A stretch of DNA of 64,000 nt from Segatella copri (GCF_026015625.1 NZ_JAPDVG010000001.1:2249001-2313000), one strand, 5' to 3'. Positions 51,553 to 61,382 are shown, counted from the stretch's first letter. Made by a program: numbers and translations. Notes: generated from the letters alone by a model not told the origin.

Positions 51553-52833
51553 CTACTTTACTATATATTTCTTGCCACCCCGGATATAGATACCATCATA
51601 TTTCGCCGGGAGCGATACCTTTCGGCCATTGATATCATAAACATCGGAACTGCAAGGCTTAGTAACACCGACAACAGGAGTTAATTCCGAAGTCAAATCA
51701 TAATCTATTTCACCATCATCAGGGCAATGAATAACCACCATTTCCTGATACCACTGATACTCCTCATCAACGGAGACACCATTATCCGTATACTCCAGAG
51801 GAAGGAGGCTCAAGTCGAAATAGCCATCACCTAAACCACCATACCCCCAATTCACTCCTACGTTTCCATCAGCATCATAACCATCCAGCACAAAGGCATG
51901 GGAAGAAGTCTTGTCGTTTCCCTGCTTATTGGATGTACCGGCATATAGAATAGGATGCCCGGCGCTCAATTCCCGATAAATAACCTTTTTCCAGGCTGCA
52001 TCATCATAGTTATTGGTCTGGGGATAATCCTTATAGCCATAATACTGGGTAAGATAGCCGAAATGCTTCTTCATGCCAGCCGCAGCATCTTGCAAAGATG
52101 CGCCACTGCCATCAAGAGAATAATTCATACCAGCCACACAACCGCAATGAAACATCAACTTGGCTACTGCGGCAGCCTGTTCCGAGCTGTAGCTATCACC
52201 CGAATAAGCAGGCAACATCTCCGTCCACTTATACTCTCCCATACTCAGCATAGCAGTACGTTTCTCATCGCCGACGCTATAAGAAGCGACACCTTTGCCA
52301 CGGGATGGATACTGGTATACAGACATAATCTGTGCCATAGCCGTAGCCACGCAACCCACCCAGCAGTTTTTACCATTCACTTGTGGGCACTGGCTATTGA
52401 AAGGAGCATCCTGGCCCCATTTTGTAGTAACCAGATGCTCAACACTCGACTTGCAACCTGCAGGGATAACCTGATAACCCGTAGAAGCAGCACGAAGTGA
52501 AGCGTCATTAATTCTATCCAAGAACCAGCCCAAGGCAGGATTATCACCAAAAGTACCCTCGTCAGAATAACCTATCACAGCCTTGAACGCATCATCATTG
52601 GCGAGAACTACAAATCCGTTCCGGTTGCGTCCTACAACCGTATAAGCATCCGTCTGGCGCATAACCCGAAGGTTCTCACCTGCTCCTCCACGAGAAGTTT
52701 TTCCGCCAACAGAAGGCAAACGCTCCCCCAGCACCTCACTGGCTATCTCCAATTTCTGCTGAAGGCTCCTTTCCTTTGCCTCAGAGAAAAGGAAAGAAGC
52801 CAACATCAGAGAAAATATAAAAATCTTCTTCAT
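51553..52833 (-). CDS. C10 family cysteine protease (streptopain-like), secreted
   Basis: 426 residues. Signal peptide ~1-19, propeptide ~20-130 including GRNRNGFVVLANDDAFKAVI. Catalytic Cys161 in CWVGCVATAMAQIM, catalytic His in SSHAFVLDGYD, and VNWGYGGLGDGYF. The C-terminus VYDINGRKVSLPAKYDGIYI and GGKKYIVK resembles secretion-tail sequences of Bacteroidota surface proteins. Last gene in a SusC-SusD-lipoprotein operon, starting 34 bp after the lipoprotein gene. It could supply peptides to the SusCD transporter, which is unusual for these operons. Confidence 0.9.
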   Translation of the reverse strand: MKKIFIFSLMLASFLFSEAKERSLQQKLEIASEVLGERLPSVGGKTSRGGAGENLRVMRQTDAYTVVGRNRNGFVVLANDDAFKAVIGYSDEGTFGDNPALGWFLDRINDASLRAASTGYQVIPAGCKSSVEHLVTTKWGQDAPFNSQCPQVNGKNCWVGCVATAMAQIMSVYQYPSRGKGVASYSVGDEKRTAMLSMGEYKWTEMLPAYSGDSYSSEQAAAVAKLMFHCGCVAGMNYSLDGSGASLQDAAAGMKKHFGYLTQYYGYKDYPQTNNYDDAAWKKVIYRELSAGHPILYAGTSNKQGNDKTSSHAFVLDGYDADGNVGVNWGYGGLGDGYFDLSLLPLEYTDNGVSVDEEYQWYQEMVVIHCPDDGEIDYDLTSELTPVVGVTKPCSSDVYDINGRKVSLPAKYDGIYIRGGKKYIVK

Positions 52834-52867
52834 AAGTCCAAAATCTTTAGGAAATCATTCGATATTT

Positions 52868-53785
52868 CTACCAAACGCCATACACATTTACAGACTGCTG
52901 CTCAACACTGGAATTTATATATCCATTCAGATAGATGTATTTCTGTGTGAAGTCTATATAAGAATAGGTACTATAGCCATATCCACCATACCACATGAAA
53001 GAGTTGATATTTACATCTCCTACCGTCCAGTTCCACAAATAGTCACCTGTAGAAGAATCAACACCAGCTACGATATAGTTTTCCTTATAGGTCTGATGGT
53101 CATATATGGCAGCACCCTTTCCTTCCTCAGGAACCAGTTCACCGGAGCAATCAGCCAGATTATCGGCATTGAAAGTGCCATTAATCTTGAAATAAAGATC
53201 AGCACCCGAACCCAACATATTGGTGATATAAAACTGATTGACACCTTCCAGCTGGTAGATATCAGAATAGGTAACAGGCAAATCTGTGAAACCTGCGTAA
53301 TAGAACTGCACATTCTCCAGTACTTTCGTCCACTGAGAAACCAGCACCGACGACTGCAGCACCGTACTGCCATCCTGCTTGGTATAAGGATCGGCATAGG
53401 CTTCATCGACATCTATCTTGAAACCAAATTTCTTTTTAGGTGTCAAGCCCTTTACGGAAATGGTCAGCGTAGCCTCTTTCTCGCCCTGGGCAAACTCCAC
53501 CGTTGCAGGCACCTGAATAGCAGTTGTATCAGTATACTCTACCTTGACAGGAACACTCGCAGCCTCAGCGGCTACCTTACGGCAAACCTTCACATTAACG
53601 GTTTCCTGGTCTGGAGTAAGAATAAACTCTGCCGCATTGCCAGCAGCAAAATACACTCCCATGCAATTGTCTGGTGCAGGATTGCCTGGCGCATAATCAT
53701 CGTCATCGCTGCAGGAAGAGAACCCCAACAGGAGACCAGCCGAGATGGCAAGCCCCAAATATCTAAAAAACTTTATATTCTTCAT
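52868..53785 (-). CDS. Surface lipoprotein of the SusCD operon
   Basis: About 305 residues from ATG 53785 (MKNIKFFRYLGLAISAGLLL); lipobox FSSCS followed by DDDDY. N-terminal half with Calx-beta-like repeats (VKVEYTDTTAIQVPATVEFA, EATLTISVKGLTP). C-terminal half (GSGADLYFKINGTFNADN ... YLWNWTVGDVNINSFM) unknown. By position it matches a SusE/F-type or SGBP-type surface binding protein, but sequence similarity is not evident. Sits 37 bp after SusD. Confidence 0.78.
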   Translation of the reverse strand: MKNIKFFRYLGLAISAGLLLGFSSCSDDDDYAPGNPAPDNCMGVYFAAGNAAEFILTPDQETVNVKVCRKVAAEAASVPVKVEYTDTTAIQVPATVEFAQGEKEATLTISVKGLTPKKKFGFKIDVDEAYADPYTKQDGSTVLQSSVLVSQWTKVLENVQFYYAGFTDLPVTYSDIYQLEGVNQFYITNMLGSGADLYFKINGTFNADNLADCSGELVPEEGKGAAIYDHQTYKENYIVAGVDSSTGDYLWNWTVGDVNINSFMWYGGYGYSTYSYIDFTQKYIYLNGYINSSVEQQSVNVYGVW

Positions 53786-53822
53786 TGTCAATTCCATTTT
53801 TAAGATTGAAAAATCTCCTCAT

Positions 53823-55550
53823 TTACTCACTCTTTGCCTCTACCACACTTGTAGGGTCAGGATTCAGTACCACAGCCGGATTAGAACTCTTCTCATATTC
53901 AGGGATATAACAATCCATCCATGGAGCCACGAAACCATACTTGGAATTCAAGCGGTGACTCTCCAGGAAGTTGGTACCCGTATAGGTGCGGACAACAGTT
54001 TTCTTAAGACGCTTATAATCAAAATACAGCAGTCCCTCTCCCCAGAGTTCGATACGTTTCTGAAGCAGCACGGCATCTTCAAGTGATTCGATGTCTGTAG
54101 CCTGACACTTATAAGAGCCATCTGTATAGCGATAAGCATTCATGAAATCATTCAATACGGTCTTGGCAGCATCCACCCCTTCTGTATGGGCAATGGCCTC
54201 AATATAGATGAGATACATCTCTTCTACACGCATCAATGGAATATCACACAAACAGCCCACATAGAGATCAGACAAATTACCAGAGCCTGGGTGATACTTC
54301 AGGTTGGTGTAAGCAGGCAGTTTAGCCCATCCTGCTCCATCCAGCAAGGTAGAATAGCCTGCTGGAACCTCAGCCTTGCCAGCATCCTCAGGGGCAACCC
54401 AAGTCTTCTTTCGCCAGTCGGCATCAGGTATCTGATTATAGAGCGAAGCACCTATCATACGGTAAGCCTTGCCATAACCACCCATGGAGAATGCGGTAGA
54501 TTCAGAAGATACCGTACCCATCCAGGAATGGTACCAGCTGCCCAATTGTTCCTTTGTTCCCAGCGAAGCCTTCCATATCCAGGAAGAATTAGCTGTATTG
54601 AAACCTGTCTTCTTATTATACCATTCGCTCTGAGACATTGGCTGGCAACCGGAATTGTCGATGGCAGCCTGTGCGTATGAGGCAGCCTTGGCAAAACAGT
54701 CATTAACCGCCGTAATGCCCAAGGCATCATAGCCGTCAGCATCATTCTCATGAGCCAACTGGGCTGTCAGATCATCTGCCGAATCATAAAAACGAGAACC
54801 CAGTTCCAACCAGAAGCGTGCCTTCAAACCATCTACCACGCTCTCATCCGGCTGCTCCTTGCCCGTACGCTTATAGCCCTTCAAGTATGCCTCAGCCTTA
54901 TTCAGGTCGTGCAGGATGAAGCGATACATGGTATAATAAGGTACACGAGGATTGTTCTTACCCTCAACGGCAGTAGTCTTCTCGGTCACGATAGGCACGG
55001 TAAGTCCCATAACCTTGGCTGCCTTGGCATCAAATTCAGAGAATCCGGTCTTCTTGAATTCAAACATTCTTGCCATATCCAGGTATGCCAAAGCACGGTA
55101 AGCATAAGCCACACCGGCAGACGCCTTTGCAGATTCAGATGCTCCTTCCACATCGAGCGACGAGATGATACTGTTGGCATTGTTCACCAAACCATAATAG
55201 TAGAAATAGGTGTAATTGAAAGGGCTACGGAGCCCCTTACCATTCTCTATAGATGAGAAATAGTCGTAATCTGCATTATAAACAGGCATATCTGCCGTCA
55301 TCACATCACGGATAATCATCTGGCTGGGATAACCGTTGTCGTAAGCCGAACCGTTTCCATACACACCACTCTTTACCATATAGGCACTCAAGCCGGTCAA
55401 CAAGCCCTGCTGAGCCGTCTCAGACCCCTGCACCTGACTGCCTGTTGCATAATCCTTTGGCAGTTCCTCCTCCAGACAGCTCTGCATCATCAAGCATGAA
55501 GAGAGCACTACAGTGAACAGAGAAACCTTGCGAAATATATTGTTCATCAT
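53823..55550 (-). CDS. SusD/RagB nutrient-binding outer-membrane lipoprotein
   Basis: 575 residues. Signal with lipobox MMQSCLEEE. Family landmarks: VNNANSIISSLDVEGASESA, AKASAGVAYAYRALAYLDMARMF, VPYYTMYRFILHDLNKAEAYL, DGLKARFWLELGSRF, MRVEEMYLIYIEAIAH and QKRIELWGEGLLYFDYKRLK. It forms the lid over the SusC transporter encoded upstream (46-bp gap). The ligand is not readable from sequence. Confidence 0.92.
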   Translation of the reverse strand: MMNNIFRKVSLFTVVLSSCLMMQSCLEEELPKDYATGSQVQGSETAQQGLLTGLSAYMVKSGVYGNGSAYDNGYPSQMIIRDVMTADMPVYNADYDYFSSIENGKGLRSPFNYTYFYYYGLVNNANSIISSLDVEGASESAKASAGVAYAYRALAYLDMARMFEFKKTGFSEFDAKAAKVMGLTVPIVTEKTTAVEGKNNPRVPYYTMYRFILHDLNKAEAYLKGYKRTGKEQPDESVVDGLKARFWLELGSRFYDSADDLTAQLAHENDADGYDALGITAVNDCFAKAASYAQAAIDNSGCQPMSQSEWYNKKTGFNTANSSWIWKASLGTKEQLGSWYHSWMGTVSSESTAFSMGGYGKAYRMIGASLYNQIPDADWRKKTWVAPEDAGKAEVPAGYSTLLDGAGWAKLPAYTNLKYHPGSGNLSDLYVGCLCDIPLMRVEEMYLIYIEAIAHTEGVDAAKTVLNDFMNAYRYTDGSYKCQATDIESLEDAVLLQKRIELWGEGLLYFDYKRLKKTVVRTYTGTNFLESHRLNSKYGFVAPWMDCYIPEYEKSSNPAVVLNPDPTSVVEAKSE

Positions 55551-55595
55551 ATAAAAATCTCCTTAATCTATATAAAAATCTCCTAATCTAACAGT

Positions 55596-58500
55596 TTAAA
55601 ATTGAAGTGTAATACCACCAGAGATGGTACGAACAAACGCATACTGCTCATTGCTAGGTGAGCCGGTGAAACTTGTGCGAGGATCGAATCCCTTTCGCTT
55701 GCTCCACAGATAGACATTGTCTGCCGCACCATAGACACGAACCTTAGTCAAGCCCAAACGACGTGTCAGGCTCTTTGGCAAGGTATAACCGATATTGATG
55801 CTCTGCAGGTTGAGGTAACTTGCATTGATCAGGAAACGGTCAGAAGATGAGTTTGCATCCGTATCATTATACTGGAGGCGAGGGATGTTGGATCCTCTGT
55901 TACTTGGAGACCAGGCATCCAGCATATCCTTATGGAAATTGAAACCTGTCCAGCTGTCATAAGGAACACCCATCAGACTCTGATAACCTGAATCGTAAGA
56001 TTTGCCGCCGATGGAATAAGTGAAGTTCACACTGACATCGATACCCTTAAACGACAACGATGTACCAAATCCACCATAAAGATCAGGAGTAGGGTCGCCA
56101 CAGGCAAAGTAAGAGCCTTCCGACCATTTTGCAGACTTGCCCAGCGAACCATCTTCGTTCTCAACATACCATGTGGATTCTCCTTTCTCATTTACGCCCG
56201 CATATTTCTTCAATCTCCAGGTGTAGATAGGCAATCCTTCACCATAATAATAAGAACCGTTATGATAACCGGCATATCCGCTCAGCATCTCGTTCTTGTT
56301 CTCTTCATAAAGCTTCGTTATCTCATTGGTATAGTGTGTGGCATTGAGATTGATGTTCCACGCAAAATCCTTGGTGCGGATTACATCTCCTGCAAGATTC
56401 AGTTCTACACCACGGTTCACCATGTTACCCACATTAGAGTAATAGCCTGCATAACCCATTGACATAGGCACGCTGATGAAACAGAGCATGTCAGTGGTTT
56501 TGCGGTAGAAATACTCCACATCACCGGTCAGACGACCCTTGAAGAGTTCGAATTCAAGACCTGCGTTGATATTGGTATTGGTCTCCCAGGTAATCTTATC
56601 ATTACCCTTTGAAGCAAAGGTCAGCGCCATGTCACCATTCATGCTACCGATGCCGTAAGTATCCAGATAACGATTGTTACCGATGGCATCGTTACCCTGC
56701 TGACCGAAAGAGAATTTCACCTTCAGCATGTTGAGCCAAGACTTGGTGCCTGCCATCCAATCTTCCTTGGTCAGTATCCAGGCACCACCGAAAGAATAGA
56801 AATCGCCCCAGCGATGGGCTGGAGAGAAGCGGGATGAACCGTCACGGCGATAAGATACCTGGCCGAAATACTTGCCATCATAATCATACATGCCACGGAA
56901 GAAGAAACCTTCGGTGTTGTAATTGGTCTGATTAGAATATGTCGGCTCATTAGTGATAGCACCTGCCAACTCATGGTTTTCCTTGAAAGAGAACATGTTG
57001 GAACGGCCGCCATATACGTATTCATAAGTCTGCTTATAGTTCTCATGACCCAACAACAATGTCATGTTGTGCAGACCAAAAGAACGGGCATAGTTTACCA
57101 ACTGCTGGAAGTTGACAGTATAATAACGGTAATGTCCTACGGTTACCTCACCATTAGGATAAGTCGTTGCACCAAATCCATAATAAGGCTGCTGGGTACT
57201 CTGATAGCGATATTCATAGTCATCCACCGTACCGTTCAAGGTAATCTTCAGTCCCTTGACAAATGTTGGGGTAATCTCAGCAAAGCCATTAATACCGAAA
57301 GTATTTCCTACAGAATGGGATGCCTGAAGTTGGTCATTCTTCAACTGGTTGACCTGAGAGAGTACAGGTCGATTCAAGCCTGCATTCATTCCGTTACCAT
57401 AATCATATATCTTACCATTATCATCGGTCATGATATTGCCATTGCCATCTCTGAGATACAGCGGATAGATAGGAGCGATGGTATTGACCATGTAGAAGGT
57501 ATTGGTAGAACTGTTTTTTCCATTAGAATCTACCTCTGTGGCATAATCTGTAACAGTATGGGCATAGTTTACGTTACTACCCACCTTCAGCCATTCATTT
57601 GCCTTATAGGTAGCCTTCAGGCGTGCAGTATATCGCTTAAACTGAGAGCCGTATGCGATACCAGGGTTATCCAGATAGCCCAATGAAGCATAGAACTGGG
57701 AACTGTCGTTTCCACCATTCACATTCATATTATACTCCTGCCGGAGGGTGTTTCGGTAAGCCGCCTTGAGCCAATCGTCCGGACTAATCGTATAGTCCTT
57801 TCCGTTATAAGAGATTTTATTGCCCAATGTGGCATTAGGATTCAGCTTTCCATTATCACCAATGAGATACTGTCCCTCAGGCACATTGTAGCAGATATAA
57901 CCCAATCCGCCCTTTTCTGAAGAACCACCAATCGCATTATTGGCAGCCATATGAGCCGCATAAGCTGACATACCCTTGCCATTGGTATAGTAATTATATA
58001 ATGACTTATAGTGTGTCTCATAATATTGACCGGGATCTGAAATCATATCATAAGTCTGAGAGCCACGGCTATTGCTGCCCCATTTGGCATCAACAGTGAT
58101 GACGGTCTTGCCCACCTGCGGATTCTTGGTGGTAATCATAATGACACCATTGGCACCACGGGCTCCGTAGAGTGCATTACTTGCCGCATCTTTCAATACG
58201 GTAACAGAAGCCACATCCGCTGGGTTGATGTCACTCCAGGAACCATAATAAGGTGCACCATCTACCACGATCAACGGATCCTGACCTGCATTGATGGAGC
58301 TGATACCGCGCACACGGATGGTAGGGGTAGAAGACGGATTGCCAGATGTATTTATCATCTGCACACCAGCTACCTGACCATTGAGGGCATCTACCACATT
58401 GGTTACCTGACGCACGGCTATTTTATCTGCATCCACTACGCCTGCTGAACCCGTGAAAGCGGATTTCTTCTGCTCGCCGTATGCCACAACAATCACTTCG

Positions 58501-58802
58501 TCGAGCTGGCGGTCTTGAGAGTGCATGCTTACCTTCATGCCTGGAGCCGCCTTCAAGGTCTGGGAATCCATACCGAGATAGGTGATGACTATCGCCTCTC
58601 CTTTTTTAGCACTCGGTAAGCTGAACTTACCATCAATGTCGGTCACGGTTCCAGTCTTGGAACCTTTCACCATGATCTGGGCACCTACTACAGGGTCTCC
58701 GTTCTCATCGAAGACCTGTCCCCCAACCTGTCCGGAAGACTGTGCCAGCACTTGCCCCGAAGCAGCCAGCAACAGGGAAGCAAATAAAACCTTCATTCTC
58801 AT
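55596..58802 (-). CDS. SusC/RagA TonB-linked outer-membrane transporter
   Basis: 1068 residues. Signal peptide (ASGQVLAQ), CarboxypepD_reg domain (GQVFDENGDPVVGAQIMVKG ... ITYLGMDSQT), TonB-box region DEVIVVAYGEQKKSAFTGS, plug domain (TIRVRGISSINAGQDPLIVV, VTVLKDAASNALYGARGANG) and large barrel ending ...YAFVRTISGGITLQF. It transports large substrates with the SusD protein. Promoter at 58915-58946. Part of a four-gene operon with a C10 protease; the adjacent starch genes are convergent, separate units, so the ligand is ambiguous between glycan and peptides. Confidence 0.93.
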   Translation of the reverse strand: MRMKVLFASLLLAASGQVLAQSSGQVGGQVFDENGDPVVGAQIMVKGSKTGTVTDIDGKFSLPSAKKGEAIVITYLGMDSQTLKAAPGMKVSMHSQDRQLDEVIVVAYGEQKKSAFTGSAGVVDADKIAVRQVTNVVDALNGQVAGVQMINTSGNPSSTPTIRVRGISSINAGQDPLIVVDGAPYYGSWSDINPADVASVTVLKDAASNALYGARGANGVIMITTKNPQVGKTVITVDAKWGSNSRGSQTYDMISDPGQYYETHYKSLYNYYTNGKGMSAYAAHMAANNAIGGSSEKGGLGYICYNVPEGQYLIGDNGKLNPNATLGNKISYNGKDYTISPDDWLKAAYRNTLRQEYNMNVNGGNDSSQFYASLGYLDNPGIAYGSQFKRYTARLKATYKANEWLKVGSNVNYAHTVTDYATEVDSNGKNSSTNTFYMVNTIAPIYPLYLRDGNGNIMTDDNGKIYDYGNGMNAGLNRPVLSQVNQLKNDQLQASHSVGNTFGINGFAEITPTFVKGLKITLNGTVDDYEYRYQSTQQPYYGFGATTYPNGEVTVGHYRYYTVNFQQLVNYARSFGLHNMTLLLGHENYKQTYEYVYGGRSNMFSFKENHELAGAITNEPTYSNQTNYNTEGFFFRGMYDYDGKYFGQVSYRRDGSSRFSPAHRWGDFYSFGGAWILTKEDWMAGTKSWLNMLKVKFSFGQQGNDAIGNNRYLDTYGIGSMNGDMALTFASKGNDKITWETNTNINAGLEFELFKGRLTGDVEYFYRKTTDMLCFISVPMSMGYAGYYSNVGNMVNRGVELNLAGDVIRTKDFAWNINLNATHYTNEITKLYEENKNEMLSGYAGYHNGSYYYGEGLPIYTWRLKKYAGVNEKGESTWYVENEDGSLGKSAKWSEGSYFACGDPTPDLYGGFGTSLSFKGIDVSVNFTYSIGGKSYDSGYQSLMGVPYDSWTGFNFHKDMLDAWSPSNRGSNIPRLQYNDTDANSSSDRFLINASYLNLQSINIGYTLPKSLTRRLGLTKVRVYGAADNVYLWSKRKGFDPRTSFTGSPSNEQYAFVRTISGGITLQF

Positions 58803-58914
58803 AATATCTGTCTCTTCTTATAATTATTATCTCTCTTTATCTTGAATACACCTCTTTTTTTATATATTGCCAGTTATCCTTTACAAGTTTTATATAAAAA
58901 AATATATTCGGTTG

Positions 58915-58946
58915 CAAAGGTATAATAAAATTCACTAACCACCAAA
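58915..58946 (-). promoter_or_regulatory. Promoter of the SusCD-C10 operon
   Basis: Minus strand TACCTTTG (58922-58915), 20-nt spacer, TTTG (58946-58943). Leader ~110 nt, AT-rich; no extended structure recognised. Confidence 0.8.
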
Positions 58947-58992
58947 CAAAAATTCAAATATTTATGTTTTTGAGTTACAAAAAGTTACTTTC

Positions 58993-59307
58993 TTATCCTA
59001 AATCAATATCTAAATGCAATAACAAACATGGATAACCACCCGTCTTGCGAATCTGTGGCAGCACATCAGCCGTAACCCAGTTTTTGAACTTCACGGCAGT
59101 AGAAAGCTTAGAGCCGAGAACTAAAGCATAGAATCCGCTCTCGTTGACATAGAGTATCAGAGTACGACGCATCGCCTCGCTTCCATCCTTCTTCAGACCT
59201 GTCACTACCCATGCCCCTTGTCTCAAGGTGTCATATTGGTTAACTAATTGATACACTGCGTTATTAGTATATACCATACAAAAATAACAACAAATACTGG
59301 TATTCAA
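58993..59307 (-). pseudogene. BRO-N domain (phage antirepressor) fragment
   Basis: 104 codons. The end of a BRO-N domain is clear: TLILYVNESGFYALVLGSKL, TAVKFKNWVTADVLPQIRKTGGY. The first ~60 residues of the domain are missing or replaced (MVYTNNAVYQLVNQYD), and the C-terminus stops soon after RKTGGY, where full antirepressors continue. A prophage remnant. No other phage gene is near. It could be expressed as a small protein, but without the domain core it is probably inactive. Confidence 0.7.
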
Positions 59308-59397
59308 GAAGATAAGTTATGATTTTTAAGAGTTTTTATCGGTCTCTCTGCCATTCTTTTAACAAGTATATATCATAGCCAGACATTTTCCACCTAT

Positions 59398-59431
59398 TTT
59401 GCTAGAATTTCCCAAAAACTTCGTATCTTTG
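59398..59431 (+). promoter_or_regulatory. Promoter of the membrane-protein gene
   Basis: TATCTTTG at 59424-59431 with TTTG at 59398-59401 (22-nt spacer, slightly long). Confidence 0.6.
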
Positions 59432-59482
59432 CAATGGCTTTATGCAAGATAAGCTGTTTATAAAATCATCAAACGTAGAATT

Positions 59483-60172
59483 ATGGAAAGAAAAAGTTAT
59501 TCTATAGATATAAACCGCATTGCACAATATGCCATGTATGCATATTGCTTTTTCGCATTGTTTTCGCTGGCATTTTCTGTTTGCGGACAAGCGGGCTTAT
59601 CCTTCAGAACAAGTCCCATCCTGATTCCAATAAGTCCCATCCTGGTTACCATCAAGCAACTGGTCTTGCAGCTCGCCCCTATAGCTTTATGGGGAATATT
59701 CCGCTACACGCTACCGGCAGGCGTAAAATTACTACGACGCTGCAGCGAGGTGATGGTGCTTTACTATGTGCTCTCATTCATTCTGGGTCTATGCTTCAAT
59801 CTTCATCTCGTAACGATGATGCAGAACGGACAGATTACCCCAATGGCTTCCATACTCACCTGGACAGAAAGCACGATGGGCCTGATTTCCGTCATCGCCT
59901 CCCTGGTAGCCGGCTGTCATCTGTGCAGCAAGCACAGGGGCAACATGCGCAAACTGGGCATAGCCCTTATCCTGGTTTTCATGGTATGGCTGATATGCTC
60001 AAATATACTCCCTGTTGCAGTGTTTTATCTGGCAGGTAACACCCAGCAGGCAGCCATCACCAGCATGAATCTCATCAGTATGATAACCACAACATCGGTT
60101 TATATATACGCATATTATAGGATGTATCGGGCGATAGAAAGAAATTTGCAATGCACTGCAAATTTTACCTAG
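59483..60172 (+). CDS. Polytopic membrane protein, unknown
   Basis: 229 residues with about six hydrophobic segments (MYAYCFFALFSLAFSVC, LVLQLAPIALWGIFRY, VMVLYYVLSFILGLCF, MGLISVIASLVAGCHL, LGIALILVFMVWLICSNILP, and the last near LISMITTTSVYIYAYYRM). No transporter motif identified. The first of three dyads serving the next gene overlaps its last codons. Confidence 0.7.
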   Translation: MERKSYSIDINRIAQYAMYAYCFFALFSLAFSVCGQAGLSFRTSPILIPISPILVTIKQLVLQLAPIALWGIFRYTLPAGVKLLRRCSEVMVLYYVLSFILGLCFNLHLVTMMQNGQITPMASILTWTESTMGLISVIASLVAGCHLCSKHRGNMRKLGIALILVFMVWLICSNILPVAVFYLAGNTQQAAITSMNLISMITTTSVYIYAYYRMYRAIERNLQCTANFT

Positions 60173-60245
60173 AAGCACAAGAAATTTGTAATGCACTGCA
60201 AATTTCTCCAAAAAGTTTCGTATATTTGCAGCGCATTGCAATTTT
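60142..60245 (+). repeat. Three dyads at exact 40-bp spacing before a nitroreductase gene
   Basis: AAATTTGCA-6-TGCAAATTT (60142-60165), AAATTTGTA-6-TGCAAATTT (60182-60205), ATATTTGCA-6-TGCAATTTT (60222-60245). Centres 60153.5, 60193.5, 60233.5. The third covers the -7 element TATATTTG (60221-60228), so binding would block transcription. Confidence 0.88.
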
Positions 60246-60280
60246 AGCAATCAAGATAGAATAAAAGATGAATAAAAGCT

Positions 60281-60826
60281 ATGATGGAAAAGAATCAGAT
60301 TTTTGAAAATATCATAAGCCGCACATCGGTGAGAAGTTATACAGACATGCCTGTAGAGCAAGAGAAAATTGAAATGATGCTGCGTGCCGGCATGGCCGCT
60401 CCATCGGCTTGCAACAAGCAGCCTTGGCATTTTGTGGTCATCAACGACAGAGAGATTCTCGACCAGATACCACAGTTCAGCCCTTATGCCAGCATGGTGA
60501 AGCAGGCACCGCTTGCCATTGTGGTTTGCGGATGCCTGGACAAGACGCTGGAAGGCACAGAGCAGGAGTTCTGGATTCAAGACTGTTCGGCAGCCACGGA
60601 GAACATTCTGCTGATGGCTCACGGCTTAGGACTTGGCGGAGTATGGACAGCCCTCTATCCCCTGAAAGAACGATACGAGGGAATGCAGCAACTGTTGCAT
60701 CTGCCCAAGACGATGATTCCGCTCAATACCCTCATCATCGGATATCCAAAGAATCAGGCGGAAGCAAAGGATAAGTGGAAAGAGGAGAATGTATCCTATA
60801 ATAAATGGATGGAGAAAAATTCATAA
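60281..60826 (+). CDS. Nitroreductase family flavoenzyme
   Basis: 181 residues, cytoplasmic. Nitroreductase signatures: SRTSVRSYTDMPV (FMN-binding Arg/Ser), MLRAGMAAPSACNKQPWHFV, and AATENILLMAHGLGLGGVWTA, then IGYP near the end. It binds FMN and uses NAD(P)H to reduce nitro or quinone compounds. The ATG at 60281 is the first of two in tandem (60281, 60284). Expression is likely governed by the three dyads at 60142-60245; the regulator is not adjacent. Ends before a hairpin terminator. Confidence 0.9.
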   Translation: MMEKNQIFENIISRTSVRSYTDMPVEQEKIEMMLRAGMAAPSACNKQPWHFVVINDREILDQIPQFSPYASMVKQAPLAIVVCGCLDKTLEGTEQEFWIQDCSAATENILLMAHGLGLGGVWTALYPLKERYEGMQQLLHLPKTMIPLNTLIIGYPKNQAEAKDKWKEENVSYNKWMEKNS

Positions 60827-60847
60827 TACTAGAAAAAAGTTATAAAA

Positions 60848-60887
60848 AACTCCGTTTCTGAGTTTTCTAGACATCAGGAACGGAGTT
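60848..60887. terminator. Terminator between convergent genes
   Basis: AACTCCGTT (60848-60856) and AACGGAGTT (60879-60887); inner TTCTGA / TCAGGAA extends the stem. Lies between the nitroreductase and the minus-strand gene ending at 60894. Confidence 0.75.
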
Positions 60888-60893
60888 CAAACA

Positions 60894-61382
60894 TTAATCC
60901 TCGAACAGTTTATGAAATTCAACGGCATCCATAAATTGATAATTTGGATTATTTCCTACATTTCTTCTAAGCCTATTTAAATTGGAAGGAGTTGCAGCTT
61001 TCTTTGTCAGCAAAACATAGAAACTGTTATCAAAAGAATAGTTAGAAGTAACCATTGCCTTTGATTCACTAACTTTTTTTGCTATCTCCTTTGAATCCAA
61101 ATTCCTGGTATTGCTTAGTCGGAATTTTGCATCGGCCAAAAGTAATCTCTTATCATTCACATGCAATAGCATATCTGCAGAAGATTTCTTATCAGCATGA
61201 TGTTTTTGAGAAATTCGTCTCTGAACATCATCAAGTTCTATTGCCTTATCTGTGTCAGAGAAAAGATTTTCTGAATTTGGGCATCCCTCCTGCTTCATCA
61301 AATGATGCAAGCCGACTAAATCTTTTGCTGTCCAACAATCAATCTTGATTCCCTGATAATTGCCAATCTTAAATTTCGCCAT
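60894..61382 (-). CDS. Putative nuclease partner of the AAA ATPase
   Basis: 162 residues, soluble. The centre reads SSADMLLHVNDKRLLLADAKFRL, with an acidic residue, a beta strand and D-x-K spaced as in PD-(D/E)xK nucleases; the N-terminal part has KIDCWTAKDLVGLHHLMKQ. No better family recognised. The start overlaps the end of the upstream ATPase gene by 14 bp, so the two are surely coupled. A nuclease effector controlled by an ATPase is the working idea, as in OLD-like and similar two-gene defence systems; not proven. Confidence 0.68.
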   Translation of the reverse strand: MAKFKIGNYQGIKIDCWTAKDLVGLHHLMKQEGCPNSENLFSDTDKAIELDDVQRRISQKHHADKKSSADMLLHVNDKRLLLADAKFRLSNTRNLDSKEIAKKVSESKAMVTSNYSFDNSFYVLLTKKAATPSNLNRLRRNVGNNPNYQFMDAVEFHKLFED

